A DNA stretch of 64,000 nt, from positions 1 to 64,000 of the forward strand of contig CAVWRK010000003.1 of NCBI GenBank assembly GCA_963757395.1, in the 5' to 3' direction. Position numbers and translations under genes: made by a program. This DNA is from DATAOG01 sp963757395. Its GTDB lineage: Bacteria; Pseudomonadota; Alphaproteobacteria; Geminicoccales; Geminicoccaceae. The notes under the pieces are model-generated. The model was given only the letters and a program-made list of their open reading frames with translations, did no database searches and was not told the origin of the DNA. Within the stretch, counting starts at the first letter, position 1, and every line of letters starts with the position of its first letter. Positions 1 to 8,086 of this stretch are shown here, one piece after another.

Positions 1-284
1 CCCGTCTGTTCGACGGCGGTTTTTGCCACGAAGGCGGCCGCCCCTTACGCCCCGACGCGATCAGGACCACAGCGCTGCTCACGATCGAAGCCGCCGCCGA
101 CGCCCTGGTCGGCCCCGGCCAGACCCACGCCGCCCACACGCTCACCCCCGCGCTTGCCGACACCCACCGCGCCCGCCTGACCCTCGAAGGCGCCGCCCAC
201 TACGACCTGTTCACCGGCCCGCTCATGACCGCCGAGGTCGCCCCGACGCTGCGCAGCTTCATGACCGCCTTCGACCGGTTTTGA
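1..284 (+). CDS. phaZ: Intracellular polyhydroxyalkanoate depolymerase, C-terminal fragment
   Basis: This is a partial gene whose start lies before the window; the frame runs from base 3 to a TGA at 282-284, giving about 93 residues. The sequence matches the C-terminal domain of intracellular PHB depolymerases (PHB_depo_C): an RPxAIRTTALLTIE segment, then GPGQTHAAH, and a late GAAHYDLFTGPL block that corresponds to the catalytic-histidine region (GVGHYGVFNG in the family). These enzymes hydrolyse stored polyhydroxybutyrate granules in the cytoplasm. In the last block the family GVGHYGVF reads GAAHYDLF, so the histidine is kept but neighbours are changed. Family assignment is confident; activity cannot be judged from a fragment. 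Confidence 0.8.
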   Translation, partial: RLFDGGFCHEGGRPLRPDAIRTTALLTIEAAADALVGPGQTHAAHTLTPALADTHRARLTLEGAAHYDLFTGPLMTAEVAPTLRSFMTAFDRF

Positions 285-636
285 CGGGCCGCCTATATGC
301 AGGGTATGGCTGCGGGCCGGCATAGAGGCAGGATCTGCCTTACGCGGGCCATGCCAAGGATCCGCACCTGACCCTGGCCCCGGTGGAGGACGGGCGAAGC
401 GCGCCGGCTGCGCCGGTCGATATTTCTCACCTATGTTCTTACTTTGTTCACTTTCGCCCATCCTGCCGCCGGAGTCAGGCAGCCTCAGCCTTGTGGAGAG
501 GTAGTACGGCGGAAAGTAGGACGATGGCCGCACCAGTATTGATTGCGACCATCGTCCATGTGGATCGACCTTTGGTCACGCGCGCCCGAAACGCGCCCCG
601 ACCTTGAGCCTGTCACCGCGCAGCCCCGGCTCGGCC
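285..636. other. Intergenic region, no gene seen
   Basis: About 350 bases between the phaZ end and the convergent secreted-protein gene. Overlapping open frames here show no recognisable protein. At 399-422 there is a GC-rich block (cgccggctgcgccggtcgat) that recurs inside the large hairpin at 1597-1654, so this stretch may hold a degraded copy of that repeat. Confidence 0.5.
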
Positions 637-1125
637 TTAGGGCGAGCCAACGTAAAAGAACGTCCTTCTAAACGCGCCCGGGATGCTCGCACACTCGCCG
701 AGGTCCGAGCAGACTTGCGCGTTGGTATACGTGACGCTCGCCAGCACTCGCGTCAGACCGGCCTGGCAATCAAGGGTACTCGGGGGTGGGTTGAGGAACA
801 GCTGCCCGGTGACCTGGCCGTTCCGTTCGGAGGTGAACTCGCCGCTTTCCGACACCGGCTCCGAGACCTCCTGCCGATTATTATGACCGGGGAAGCCCCC
901 GCCGGGGCTCTGGCAGGCGTAGACGGCAGTGGAGTCGGCGGACGCTTCGACTACGGTCGTCACGAAATGCCCGAGCGTCGCCATCTTGAAGGTGACCGTG
1001 AGACTGCCACTGGTGTCAGGTCCCGAAGCGTTGGGCCGGACGAAGTGCGGATTGCCTGCGAGCGCCGCGGCTGTGAACACAAGCGATGCAATCAGCGCGA
1101 GGGGAACCAGTTTGGTTGAAGACAT
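637..1125 (-). CDS. Secreted hypothetical protein
   Basis: A 162-residue protein with a clear Sec signal peptide: MSSTK, a hydrophobic stretch LVPLALIASLVFTAAA, and a likely cleavage after ALA (about residue 23). The mature part is rich in Ser/Thr/Gly and beta-type sequence and has four cysteines (YACQS, LDCQ, QVCSDLGEC), suggesting disulphides in the periplasm or outside. I do not recognise a family. It sits alone, convergent to phaZ, and close to the palindromic repeats that start at about 1.5 kb, so it may belong to an acquired patch. The signal peptide and the good amino-acid composition make it likely to be real; function unknown. Confidence 0.65.
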   Translation of the reverse strand: MSSTKLVPLALIASLVFTAAALAGNPHFVRPNASGPDTSGSLTVTFKMATLGHFVTTVVEASADSTAVYACQSPGGGFPGHNNRQEVSEPVSESGEFTSERNGQVTGQLFLNPPPSTLDCQAGLTRVLASVTYTNAQVCSDLGECASIPGAFRRTFFYVGSP

Positions 1126-1535
1126 GATCTTAGCCCCCTATCGGGTCGACAGACCCGTGTTTCACCAAGGTTGAAAACTGTCGGCCACGGCCGCTGATGG
1201 ATCGCGCGGCGCGTGTTGGGGAAAGAAGCCGGCGAAGCGGCCCGGTCTTTTCTCTCCGCTTCTCTCGGTCCAGCACCGCGAACTCTTCGATGCGTGGTGC
1301 ACAAGGTCGATATTGACCGCGGCACATTTCGGTACGATTTCAGCAAAGATGAATCTGGTTTCAATTGTAACGATCAACGCCGAGCGCCATCCGCTTCAAA
1401 GGCGGCGGCTGAGTCCAGGGCCCGAAGTCCCGCGGCGGGTCACCCGACGGCGAACCGCGGCCGGATCGGCGCTGGCGGAGGCTGGACATGGCAACCAGAT
1501 CGGCTGAGGCCGCCATCCCAGTCCTTTGACTGGAG

Positions 1536-1563
1536 AAAAGGTGTCAGCGGGAGAAAAGGTGTC
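1536..1563. repeat. Tandem AAAAGGTGTC repeat (two copies)
   Basis: AAAAGGTGTC occurs at 1536-1545 and again at 1554-1563, each preceded by GAG or GGAG. It is the left half of the palindromic unit seen complete at 1723-1743 and 2724-2744. The same double arrangement recurs at 2159-2183 and, slightly changed, at 10395-10418. Confidence 0.7.
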
Positions 1564-1596
1564 TGCGAGGACTGTTCCTGCCATCTTTTCCCCCGG

Positions 1597-1654
1597 CCCG
1601 GTCAAGGACGCGCGAACCGCGCCGGCTGCGCCGGTCGATAGATCCTTGACCGGG
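1597..1654. repeat. Inverted repeat with 12-bp arms and a GC-rich core
   Basis: CCCGGTCAAGGA at 1597-1608 is exactly complementary to TCCTTGACCGGG at 1643-1654. The 34-base interior holds cgccggctgcgccggtcgat, which is itself partly self-complementary and also occurs at 399-422. The whole could form a long cruciform or RNA hairpin. It looks like a small mobile or repeated element (MITE/REP-like), but only this one full copy is in the window. Confidence 0.6.
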
Positions 1655-1722
1655 GTCAGGATCGGCGCATAGGGAAGCGGCACGTAGCGGACGAGCGGAT
1701 GGCGAGGGCAGGTTTGAGGCGG

Positions 1723-1743
1723 AAAAGGTTCCTGACACCTTTT
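1723..1743. repeat. Complete palindromic unit (AAAAGGT...ACCTTTT)
   Basis: Seven-base arms AAAAGGT and ACCTTTT flank the 7-base loop tcctgac. The opposite-strand orientation (loop gtcagga) occurs at 2724-2744. The unit ends 11 bases before the start of the remnant gene at 1755. It resembles REP-type palindromes spread through bacterial genomes. Confidence 0.75.
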
Positions 1744-1754
1744 CTTCCGATAAG

Positions 1755-2094
1755 ATGAGCCAGCTAGAGCGCAATCTTCAGGAGGACTTCGCTCGGGACG
1801 GCATTGAGAATTTCGCGAAGGGCGTTTTATTTGGGAACGCATTTCGGGCTCAGCCCTCCCTCCGACCGGAGTGCCACGTTTACGACGAAGTGCTTGACAG
1901 CGGCAAATCGCTCAAAGGTTGCACTGGTTCGGACGCAGGATTTGTTTGCGCCCGGCCGGTATCTTGCCAGCCGTGACGATCCGGTCTATGCGGAAAGTTG
2001 CCGCAGAATGTTTGCCAGCACCGAAGGAGATATCGTGAAATTTCCTGAACCACCACCCACCAATGATAGTTCGCAGGAGAAGGAACCAGCGTAG
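1755..2094 (+). pseudogene. Frameshifted remnant of an unrecognised protein (C-terminal part)
   Basis: Two overlapping frames together read like one protein. The first (from ATG 1755) gives ...DGIENFAKGVLFGNAFRAQP. A single-base shift near 1855, in a CCCTCCCTCC run, leads into ...SDRSATFTTKCLTAANRSK and then VALVRTQDLFAPGRYLA, ending with a proline-rich tail and TAG at 2092-2094. The joined sequence has the look of the C-terminal end of an alpha/beta nuclease- or restriction-like domain, but that is only an impression. It starts just after a complete palindrome (1723-1743) and ends before another repeat pair (2159-2183), so it is probably a truncated leftover rather than a working gene. Confidence 0.4.
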
Positions 2095-2158
2095 TTTAGC
2101 TAACCTGGTCAAGCTGCGGCCGATCCGGATGCAAGTTGCCAGCCCGTGGACGTCGGGG

Positions 2159-2183
2159 AAAAGGTGTCGGGGGAAAAGGTGTC
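2159..2183. repeat. Tandem AAAAGGTGTC repeat (two copies)
   Basis: AAAAGGTGTC at 2159-2168 and 2174-2183, separated by GGGGG. The following bases (agcgactgt) resemble those after the pair at 1536-1563. This copy lies 18 bases past the 3' end of the transposase remnant (2202-2594, minus strand). Confidence 0.7.
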
Positions 2184-2201
2184 AGCGACTGTCTTGGTTA
2201 G

Positions 2202-2717
2202 TCAAGCTGGTTGTGGTGTGCGCCATGGTTGGCGATCCCTGAGGATGGCGTTGAGGATGACCAGGAGCTTGCGCATGGCGGCGGTCAGCGCGAGCTTCTT
2301 GGCTTTGCCGGCCGCGATCAGGCGCTGGTAGAAGGCGCGCAGCGCGGGGTTGTGCCGGACCGCGACCGGGGCCGCCATGTAGAGCACCGCGCGGACCGGC
2401 GCCCGGCCGCCCCAAATCGTGCGCCGGCCTTTCATCAGGCCGCTGTCGCGGGCGAACGGTGCGACCCCGACCAGCGCCGCGACGGCGCGGCGGTCGAGCT
2501 GGCCGAGCTCCGGCAGAAGGCCGAGCAGGGTCGCCACGGTGACCTTGCCGACCCCCGGCACCGACGCCAGCAGGGCGGCGCGCTCGCGCCACAAGGGGCT
2601 GGCCTCGAGGCGGGCCTCGATCTGGCCTTCGAGCTCGCCCAGCGCTGCCTGCAGCCAGCCGAGATGGGCCGCGATCGAAGCCAGGACGGTGGGCTCATCG
2701 GTACGTCGGGCCCGTCA
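2202..2717 (-). pseudogene. IS110-family transposase, 5'-truncated remnant
   Basis: The open frame matches the C-terminal (Transposase_20) domain of IS110 transposases: a helical lead-in ASIAAHLGWLQAALGELE, the helix-hairpin-helix-like SVPGVGKVTVATLLG, the LDRRAVAALVGVAPFARDSG block, the RTIWGGRA motif, and the end segment AFYQRLIAAGKAKKLALTA..MRKLLVILNA. The N-terminal DEDD RuvC-like catalytic half is absent; homology stops near 2717, only a few bases from the palindrome at 2724-2744. The frame has no ATG; the nearest internal start is a TTG at 2594. The element is therefore a dead 3' fragment flanked by the short repeats on both sides. Confidence 0.85.
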
Positions 2718-2723
2718 GGAGAA

Positions 2724-2744
2724 TAAAGGTGTCAGGAACCTTTT
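2724..2744. repeat. Complete palindromic unit, opposite orientation
   Basis: TAAAGGT and ACCTTTT arms around gtcagga; one mismatch at the first base compared with the copy at 1723-1743. It marks the exact edge where similarity to the IS110 transposase ends. Confidence 0.75.
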
Positions 2745-3414
2745 CGGGACATGGTGAGGCCCGTCGGCGTCGGCGCGTTGCAGGCTGGGGGCGGGTTCCT
2801 GCATCGCCTCGAATCGCGTCATCGAAGCCGGAGCGATCTCATCACAACGCGCTTTTCGATGCCAGAGGTTTCCATCAGCAGGTGCCGCCCTCCGTTCGCC
2901 CTCCCTGGCGCGCCACCGTGGCGCAGTTGTGCGGCATCCCTGTCGCAGGCTGGAAGGCCACTTTTGGTTGATTTCTCCAGGTGGATTGATCGTAATTGAT
3001 CCGGCGGTTGATGCCGGAAGCCCAGCATTTGCGCCGGACCCGCAGCGACCCGGGCGTTTCTCCAGTCCATGGATTGAGCCTCAAGCGGTTGATCCTCGCC
3101 GGACGATGCGGCTTTCAGCGCACACATCTGAATCATCGATGCTCCGCATATGCGCCACTCATGCGTCACTTGATGATTTGAGTGGCGCATCGGTAAATAA
3201 TATCTTGGATCAATATTCTTTTCTCGTTTTAGCTAATCGATAGTTTGAGGTCAGGAAATCATATTATACGCATGCTTACACTTTAGATATACTGAATAAT
3301 ATGTGCATCATACATGCGTCTGGCTCAACGAATATTGGTCATGACGGCCGGGTTTTGGATCAGCGCGCGGCTGGCGGCGGATCAATCGGGATCAGGCTGG
3401 AGGCGGATTGAGGC
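2745..3414. other. Intergenic region, AT-rich at the end, no supported gene
   Basis: About 670 bases without a convincing gene; open frames on both strands show no recognisable domain. From about 3.19 to 3.32 kb the base composition falls sharply to AT-rich (for example gtaaataatatcttgg), unlike the rest of the window. A perfect inverted repeat at 3150-3190 sits at the border of that AT-rich part. Confidence 0.5.
3150..3190. repeat. Perfect 12-bp inverted repeat
   Basis: ATGCGCCACTCA (3150-3161) and its exact complement TGAGTGGCGCAT (3179-3190) are separated by 17 bases. No T-run follows directly, so a simple terminator is not obvious. It could be an operator, the end of a lost mobile element or a structured RNA. 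Confidence 0.6.
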
Positions 3415-5358
3415 TCAGTTGCCGCCGAACAGGCCCTTGAGGGAGCGGACCACGTCGGAGACGAAGGTGCCGACCGCGTCGACCACCGGGTTCTCCTGCG
3501 GCTTGGCGGGCGGCGGCTCGGGACGGAAGGGGAGGTCGCCCTCGGCGCGCAGGATGAAGTCCCGGAAGATCTGGGCCGGCAGCGTGCCGCCGCTGACGTT
3601 CGCCATCGGCCGGCCGTCGTCGTTGCCGACCCAGACGCCGGCCACGAGATCGTCGGTGAAGCCGATGAACCAGGCATCCCGGTTGTCCGAGCTGGTGCCG
3701 GTCTTGCCGGCGACGAAGCGCCGCAGCGAGGCCTGCTGGCCGGTGCCGCGCAGCACCGTGACCTCGAGCATCGCCCGCATCGCGCGCACGACGGCGGGCT
3801 CGAGCACCGGCTCGTCGACCGGCCGGCGCTGGTAGAGCACCCGGTCGCCGCTGCCCTGAATGGAAAGGATCGCCTCCGGCCAGACCAGGCGGCCGTCGTT
3901 GGCGATCGAGGCGTAGGCGCCGGTCAGCTCGAGCAGGCGGACCTCGGAGCTGCCGAGCGCCAGGCTCGGATCGTCCCTGAGCGTCGACGTGATGCCGAGC
4001 CGCTCGGCCATCTTGATCACCGCCTTGTGGCCGACCTGCTCGGTGAGCCGGACGGCTGCGGTGTTGACCGAATGGGCGAACGCGTCGGTCAGCGTGATCG
4101 CTGGCGGGTAGGTGCCGTCGTCGTTGCGCGGGCGCCAGCCGTCGACCGCGACCGGAGCGGCCGAGATCTGGTCTTCCGGACGCAGGCCCGCCTCGAGGGC
4201 GGTGAGGTAGACGAACAGCTTGAACGCGGAGCCTGGCTGGCGCTCGGCCTGGGTCGCGCGGTTGAACTGGCTTTTGGCATAGGCGCGGCCGCCGAGCATG
4301 GCGCGCACCTGGCCATCCGGCGTCATCGCGACCAGGGCCACCTCGCCGACCTTGGCGCCGGCGCGCGCGAACACGCCGGCAACCGCCTCCTCGGCCGCCC
4401 GCTGCAGCTTCTGATCAAAGGTCGTCCGGACCTCGAGCCGCGGCTGGCCGGGATCGGCGTAGAGCCGGCTCTCGGCGGCGACCCAATCCGCGAAATAACC
4501 GCTGTCGGCCCGCATCCGCGGGGCGGCAAGCGTGGCCGGGTGCGCCCTCGCGGCGGCCGCCTCCTCGCGGGTCGCGAGCCCCTCCTCGACCATGCTGTTC
4601 AGGACGATCGCCGCGCGCTTTCGGGCGAGCGCCAGGTCGCGGGTCGGGGCAAAATAGGACGGCGCCTTGATCACGCCCGCGAGCATCGCGGCCTCGGCCA
4701 GCGACAGCTGGTTCGCGGGCTTGCCGAAGTAACGGCGCGCCGCCGCGTCGACGCCATAGGCGCCGCTGCCGAGATAGACGCGGTTCAGGTAGGCCTCGAG
4801 GATTTCCCGTTTGGTGAAGCGCGCCTCGATCCAGAACGCGTAGAACAGTTCCTTGACCTTGCGCACCAGGCTGCGCTCGGGGGTCAGGAACGCGAGCTTG
4901 GCCAGCTGCTGGCTGATCGTGCTGCCGCCCTCGACCACGTGTCCAGCCTTGAGGTCTTGAACCAGCGCCCGGGCGATGCCGATCGGGTCGATGCCCGGAT
5001 GCTGGTAGAAGCGCCGGTCCTCGATCGCGACCGCCGCCTTGGGCAGCCAGGGCGACATCTGCTCGAGCCCGAGAAAGTCGCCGTAGCGGTCGCCGAAGCT
5101 CGCGAACACTGCGCCCGCCTGATCGACCAGCGTGATCTGGGCGTTGGCGGCCTCGGGCGGCGGCCGCTTGAGGTCGCCCAGATCCAGGCTCGCATACCAC
5201 CCCACCGCCAGGATCACGAGGAGCAGGCCGAGCGGGCCGGTCAGCAGCCAGCGCAGCCGGCGGCGCCAGGGGCTCTGCACCCGACCGCGCGACCGGCGCG
5301 GAGCGGCCACGCGCTTGTTCGATGCACCCCGGCGCGGAATGCTGTTGGCTTTGGCCAA
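3415..5358 (-). CDS. mrcA: Penicillin-binding protein 1A (class A, bifunctional)
   Basis: Bifunctional peptidoglycan synthase that polymerises lipid II and cross-links stem peptides at the cytoplasmic membrane. I start it at the TTG at 5356-5358, 20 bases after the DUF3553 stop and behind a GGAG, giving 647 residues; the open frame continues upstream but that part is Arg/Gly-rich and overlaps the neighbour. It has a basic N-terminus, one membrane segment (about 37-57), and a GT51 transglycosylase domain with EDRRFYQH (113-120, catalytic Glu113) and GGSTISQQLAK (144-154). The transpeptidase domain has SAFK (377-380, nucleophile Ser377), SVN (430-432) and KTG (552-554). All catalytic motifs are intact. 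It lacks a long C-terminal extension and the large OB insertion of enterobacterial PBP1A, so it is on the short side. Confidence 0.9.
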   Translation of the reverse strand: MAKANSIPRRGASNKRVAAPRRSRGRVQSPWRRRLRWLLTGPLGLLLVILAVGWYASLDLGDLKRPPPEAANAQITLVDQAGAVFASFGDRYGDFLGLEQMSPWLPKAAVAIEDRRFYQHPGIDPIGIARALVQDLKAGHVVEGGSTISQQLAKLAFLTPERSLVRKVKELFYAFWIEARFTKREILEAYLNRVYLGSGAYGVDAAARRYFGKPANQLSLAEAAMLAGVIKAPSYFAPTRDLALARKRAAIVLNSMVEEGLATREEAAAARAHPATLAAPRMRADSGYFADWVAAESRLYADPGQPRLEVRTTFDQKLQRAAEEAVAGVFARAGAKVGEVALVAMTPDGQVRAMLGGRAYAKSQFNRATQAERQPGSAFKLFVYLTALEAGLRPEDQISAAPVAVDGWRPRNDDGTYPPAITLTDAFAHSVNTAAVRLTEQVGHKAVIKMAERLGITSTLRDDPSLALGSSEVRLLELTGAYASIANDGRLVWPEAILSIQGSGDRVLYQRRPVDEPVLEPAVVRAMRAMLEVTVLRGTGQQASLRRFVAGKTGTSSDNRDAWFIGFTDDLVAGVWVGNDDGRPMANVSGGTLPAQIFRDFILRAEGDLPFRPEPPPAKPQENPVVDAVGTFVSDVVRSLKGLFGGN

Positions 5359-5378
5359 GCCCTGGCTCCGGGGCAGGA

Positions 5379-5561
5379 TCAGGCCGGCCGCTCGGGCTCG
5401 ACGATCTCGAGCTCGATCACCGCGGCGTTGATCAGCACCTTGCCACGGTCCTCGAAGTTGACCGTGACCCGCTCGCCGACCACCGACTGCACCTGGCCGA
5501 GGCCCCAGTCCGGCTGGGTCGGATGGCGCACCATGGCGCCGGGCAGGAGACGCGGATTCAT
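5379..5561 (-). CDS. DUF3553 family small protein
   Basis: A 60-residue protein starting MNPRLLPGAMVRHP and containing PDWGLGQVQS and RVTVNFEDRGKVLI, the signature of the DUF3553 family found widely in alphaproteobacteria. The fold resembles a small SH3-like beta barrel of the CarD/UvrD-tail kind, which often contacts nucleic acid or RNA polymerase; the role of DUF3553 is unknown. I chose the ATG at 5559-5561 because family members begin just before LLPG. It lies 20 bases upstream of the PBP1A gene on the same strand, so the two are probably co-transcribed. Confidence 0.75.
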   Translation of the reverse strand: MNPRLLPGAMVRHPTQPDWGLGQVQSVVGERVTVNFEDRGKVLINAAVIELEIVEPERPA

Positions 5562-5705
5562 GAGCCGCCTTTGCTGGGTTCTCAAGACGAGAGTTGCCCT
5601 TATTATGACATCTTAAAGCGAGCCCGCAATCCCGCCGCGGCCCGGGGCGCAAACCGGCGTGACGCGCAGCCCGGCCATGCGCTAGGTTGCGATCAGCTCT
5701 TGGGG

Positions 5706-6487
5706 ATGCGCCTCTTGGCCGAGCGACCGCTGCTCCGGGTCAGCGATCTGTCCCTCAGCTTCGGCGGGGTGGTGGCGCTCGCCGGCGTCTCGCTCGACGT
5801 CGAGGAAGGCGCGATCGTCGGCCTGATCGGGCCCAACGGCGCCGGCAAGACGACGCTCTTCAACTGCATCAGCCGCCTCTACGCGCCCGACCGCGGCGAG
5901 ATCGCGGTTCGCGGCCGCTCGATCCTGCGGCTGCCACCGCACCGGATCGCCCCGCTCGGCATCGCCCGGACCTTCCAGAACCTGGCCCTGTTCCCGAGCT
6001 TGTCGGTGCTCGACAACGTCATGATCGGCGCCCATTGTCGCGCTCGGAGCGACTTTCTCTCCGACGCGCTGCGCCTGCCCTGGGCCGCCCGTGCGGAGCG
6101 ACGGGTCCGGGCGGGCGCCCTGGCGCTGATCGCCGAGCTCGGCCTCGAGGACGTCGCCGCGACACCGGCCGGCGCACTGACCTTCGCGATGCAAAAGCGG
6201 GTCGAGCTCGCGCGCGCCCTCGCCCTCGAGCCCACCCTGCTCCTGCTCGACGAGCCCGCGGGCGGCCTCGACCACACCGAGATCGAGGGCCTCAGCCGGC
6301 AGATCCGGGCGCTCCGCGACCAGCGCCAGCTCGCGGTGCTTCTGGTCGAGCACCACGTCCAGATGGTCATGGCGGTCTCGGACAGGGTCGTGGCCTTCAA
6401 CTTCGGACGCAAGATCGCCGAGGGCGCGCCCGCCGAGGTCCAAAAGCATCCGGACGTGATCCGGGCCTACCTCGGCGCCGCCGCCTG

Positions 6488-6488
<1 letters not shown>
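5706..6488 (+). CDS. livG: Branched-chain amino acid-type ABC transporter, ATP-binding protein LivG
   Basis: ATPase subunit (260 residues) of a high-affinity hydrophobic amino acid importer. It has Walker A GPNGAGKTT (42-50), the long LivG/BCA_ABC C-terminal part, Walker B LLLLDEPAGGL, and the H-loop region VLLVEHHVQMV. The ABC signature is unusual: where LivG proteins usually carry L(S/P)YGxQ, this reads LTFAMQKRVE, so the conserved glycine is alanine. It starts at ATG 5706 and ends in TGATG, overlapping the livF start by one base. It is the first of five consecutive genes livG-livF-livH-livM-livK, all on one strand. The precise substrate (Leu/Ile/Val, or another amino acid, amide or urea) cannot be told from the ATPase. 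Confidence 0.9.
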
Positions 6489-7201
<713 letters not shown>

Positions 7202-7203
7202 CG

Positions 7204-8082
7204 ATGGACCTGTTCCTGCAGCAGCTTCTGTCCGGGATCGCGATCGGCGGCGTCTATGCCCTGGTGGCACTCGCCGTGGTCATGATCCATCAGGCCTCCG
7301 ACCACTTCAATTTCGCCCAGGGCGAGATGGCGATGTTCAGCACCTACATCGCCTGGTGGCTGATCGCCGCCGGCTGGCCCTACTGGGCGGCCTTCTTCGC
7401 CACCCTGGCGATCTCCTTCATCGGTGCCGTGGCGCTCGAGCGGATCGTGATCCGCCCGGTCGAGCAGGCCCCGGTCCTGAACCAGGTGGTCGTCTTCATC
7501 GGCCTGCTGGTGATCTTCAACGCGCTGGCCGGCTGGCTGTTCGACTATACGATCAAACCCTTCCCGAGCCCGTTCCCGGAGCGGCCCCTGTTCGGCAACC
7601 ACCTCATCGGGTCCCACGAGCTCGGCGTGATCGCGGCCACCCTGGTGCTGCTCGCCCTGGTGTTCGGCTTTCTCCGCCTGACCCCGATCGGGCTCGCGAT
7701 GCGCGCGGCCGCCGAGAACCCGACCTCGGCGCGCCTGGTCGGCATCCGGGTCGGTTGGATGCTCGCGCTCGGCTGGGGTCTCGCGGCCACGATCGGCGCG
7801 GTCGCCGGCATGATGATCGCGCCGATCGTGTTCCTCGAGCCCAACATGATGATCGGGACGCTGCTCTACGGCTTCGCCGGCGCCCTGCTCGGCGGCCTCG
7901 ACAGCCCGGCCGGCGCCGTGCTCGGCGGCGTCCTGGTCGGCGTCGCCGAGAACCTGATCGGTACCTACGCGCCGTTCGTCGGCAACGAGCTCAAGCTCAC
8001 GCTCGCCCTGGCCCTGATCCTGATGGTCCTGCTGCTGCGCCCGAACGGCCTGTTGGGCCGGCGCATCGTCAAGCGGGTCTGA
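7204..8082 (+). CDS. livH: Branched-chain amino acid-type ABC transporter permease LivH
   Basis: Inner-membrane permease of 292 residues with about eight hydrophobic segments, starting MDLFLQQLLSGIAIGGVYAL, a typical LivH opening. Later family landmarks are the RAAAENPTSARLVGI loop (contact with the ATPase) and AGALLGGLDSPAGAVLGG near the C-terminus. It forms the translocation path with LivM. It follows livF by two bases and precedes livM by four, within the same operon. Confidence 0.9.
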   Translation: MDLFLQQLLSGIAIGGVYALVALAVVMIHQASDHFNFAQGEMAMFSTYIAWWLIAAGWPYWAAFFATLAISFIGAVALERIVIRPVEQAPVLNQVVVFIGLLVIFNALAGWLFDYTIKPFPSPFPERPLFGNHLIGSHELGVIAATLVLLALVFGFLRLTPIGLAMRAAAENPTSARLVGIRVGWMLALGWGLAATIGAVAGMMIAPIVFLEPNMMIGTLLYGFAGALLGGLDSPAGAVLGGVLVGVAENLIGTYAPFVGNELKLTLALALILMVLLLRPNGLLGRRIVKRV

Positions 8083-8086
8083 GCCC

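Larger units (their letters stand above)
1126..1754. other. Intergenic region with repeats and a long hairpin
   Basis: Roughly 630 bases upstream of the secreted protein gene (minus strand) with no supported gene. The first part may hold that gene's promoter. From about 1.53 kb it contains two direct copies of AAAAGGTGTC, a 12-bp inverted repeat around 1597-1654 and a palindrome at 1723-1743, all described separately. Confidence 0.5.

Noticed and set aside
1213..1641. Open frame of 142 codons on the plus strand
   Set aside because: It runs through the short repeats and the hairpin and has low-complexity Arg/Ser content; not supported as a gene.
2819..3190. Open frame of 123 codons on the minus strand
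   Set aside because: Its start lies in the inverted repeat and the protein has no recognisable domain or good composition.
4027..5616. Long plus-strand frame antisense to mrcA
   Set aside because: High GC produces long antisense frames; the minus-strand frame has all PBP motifs.
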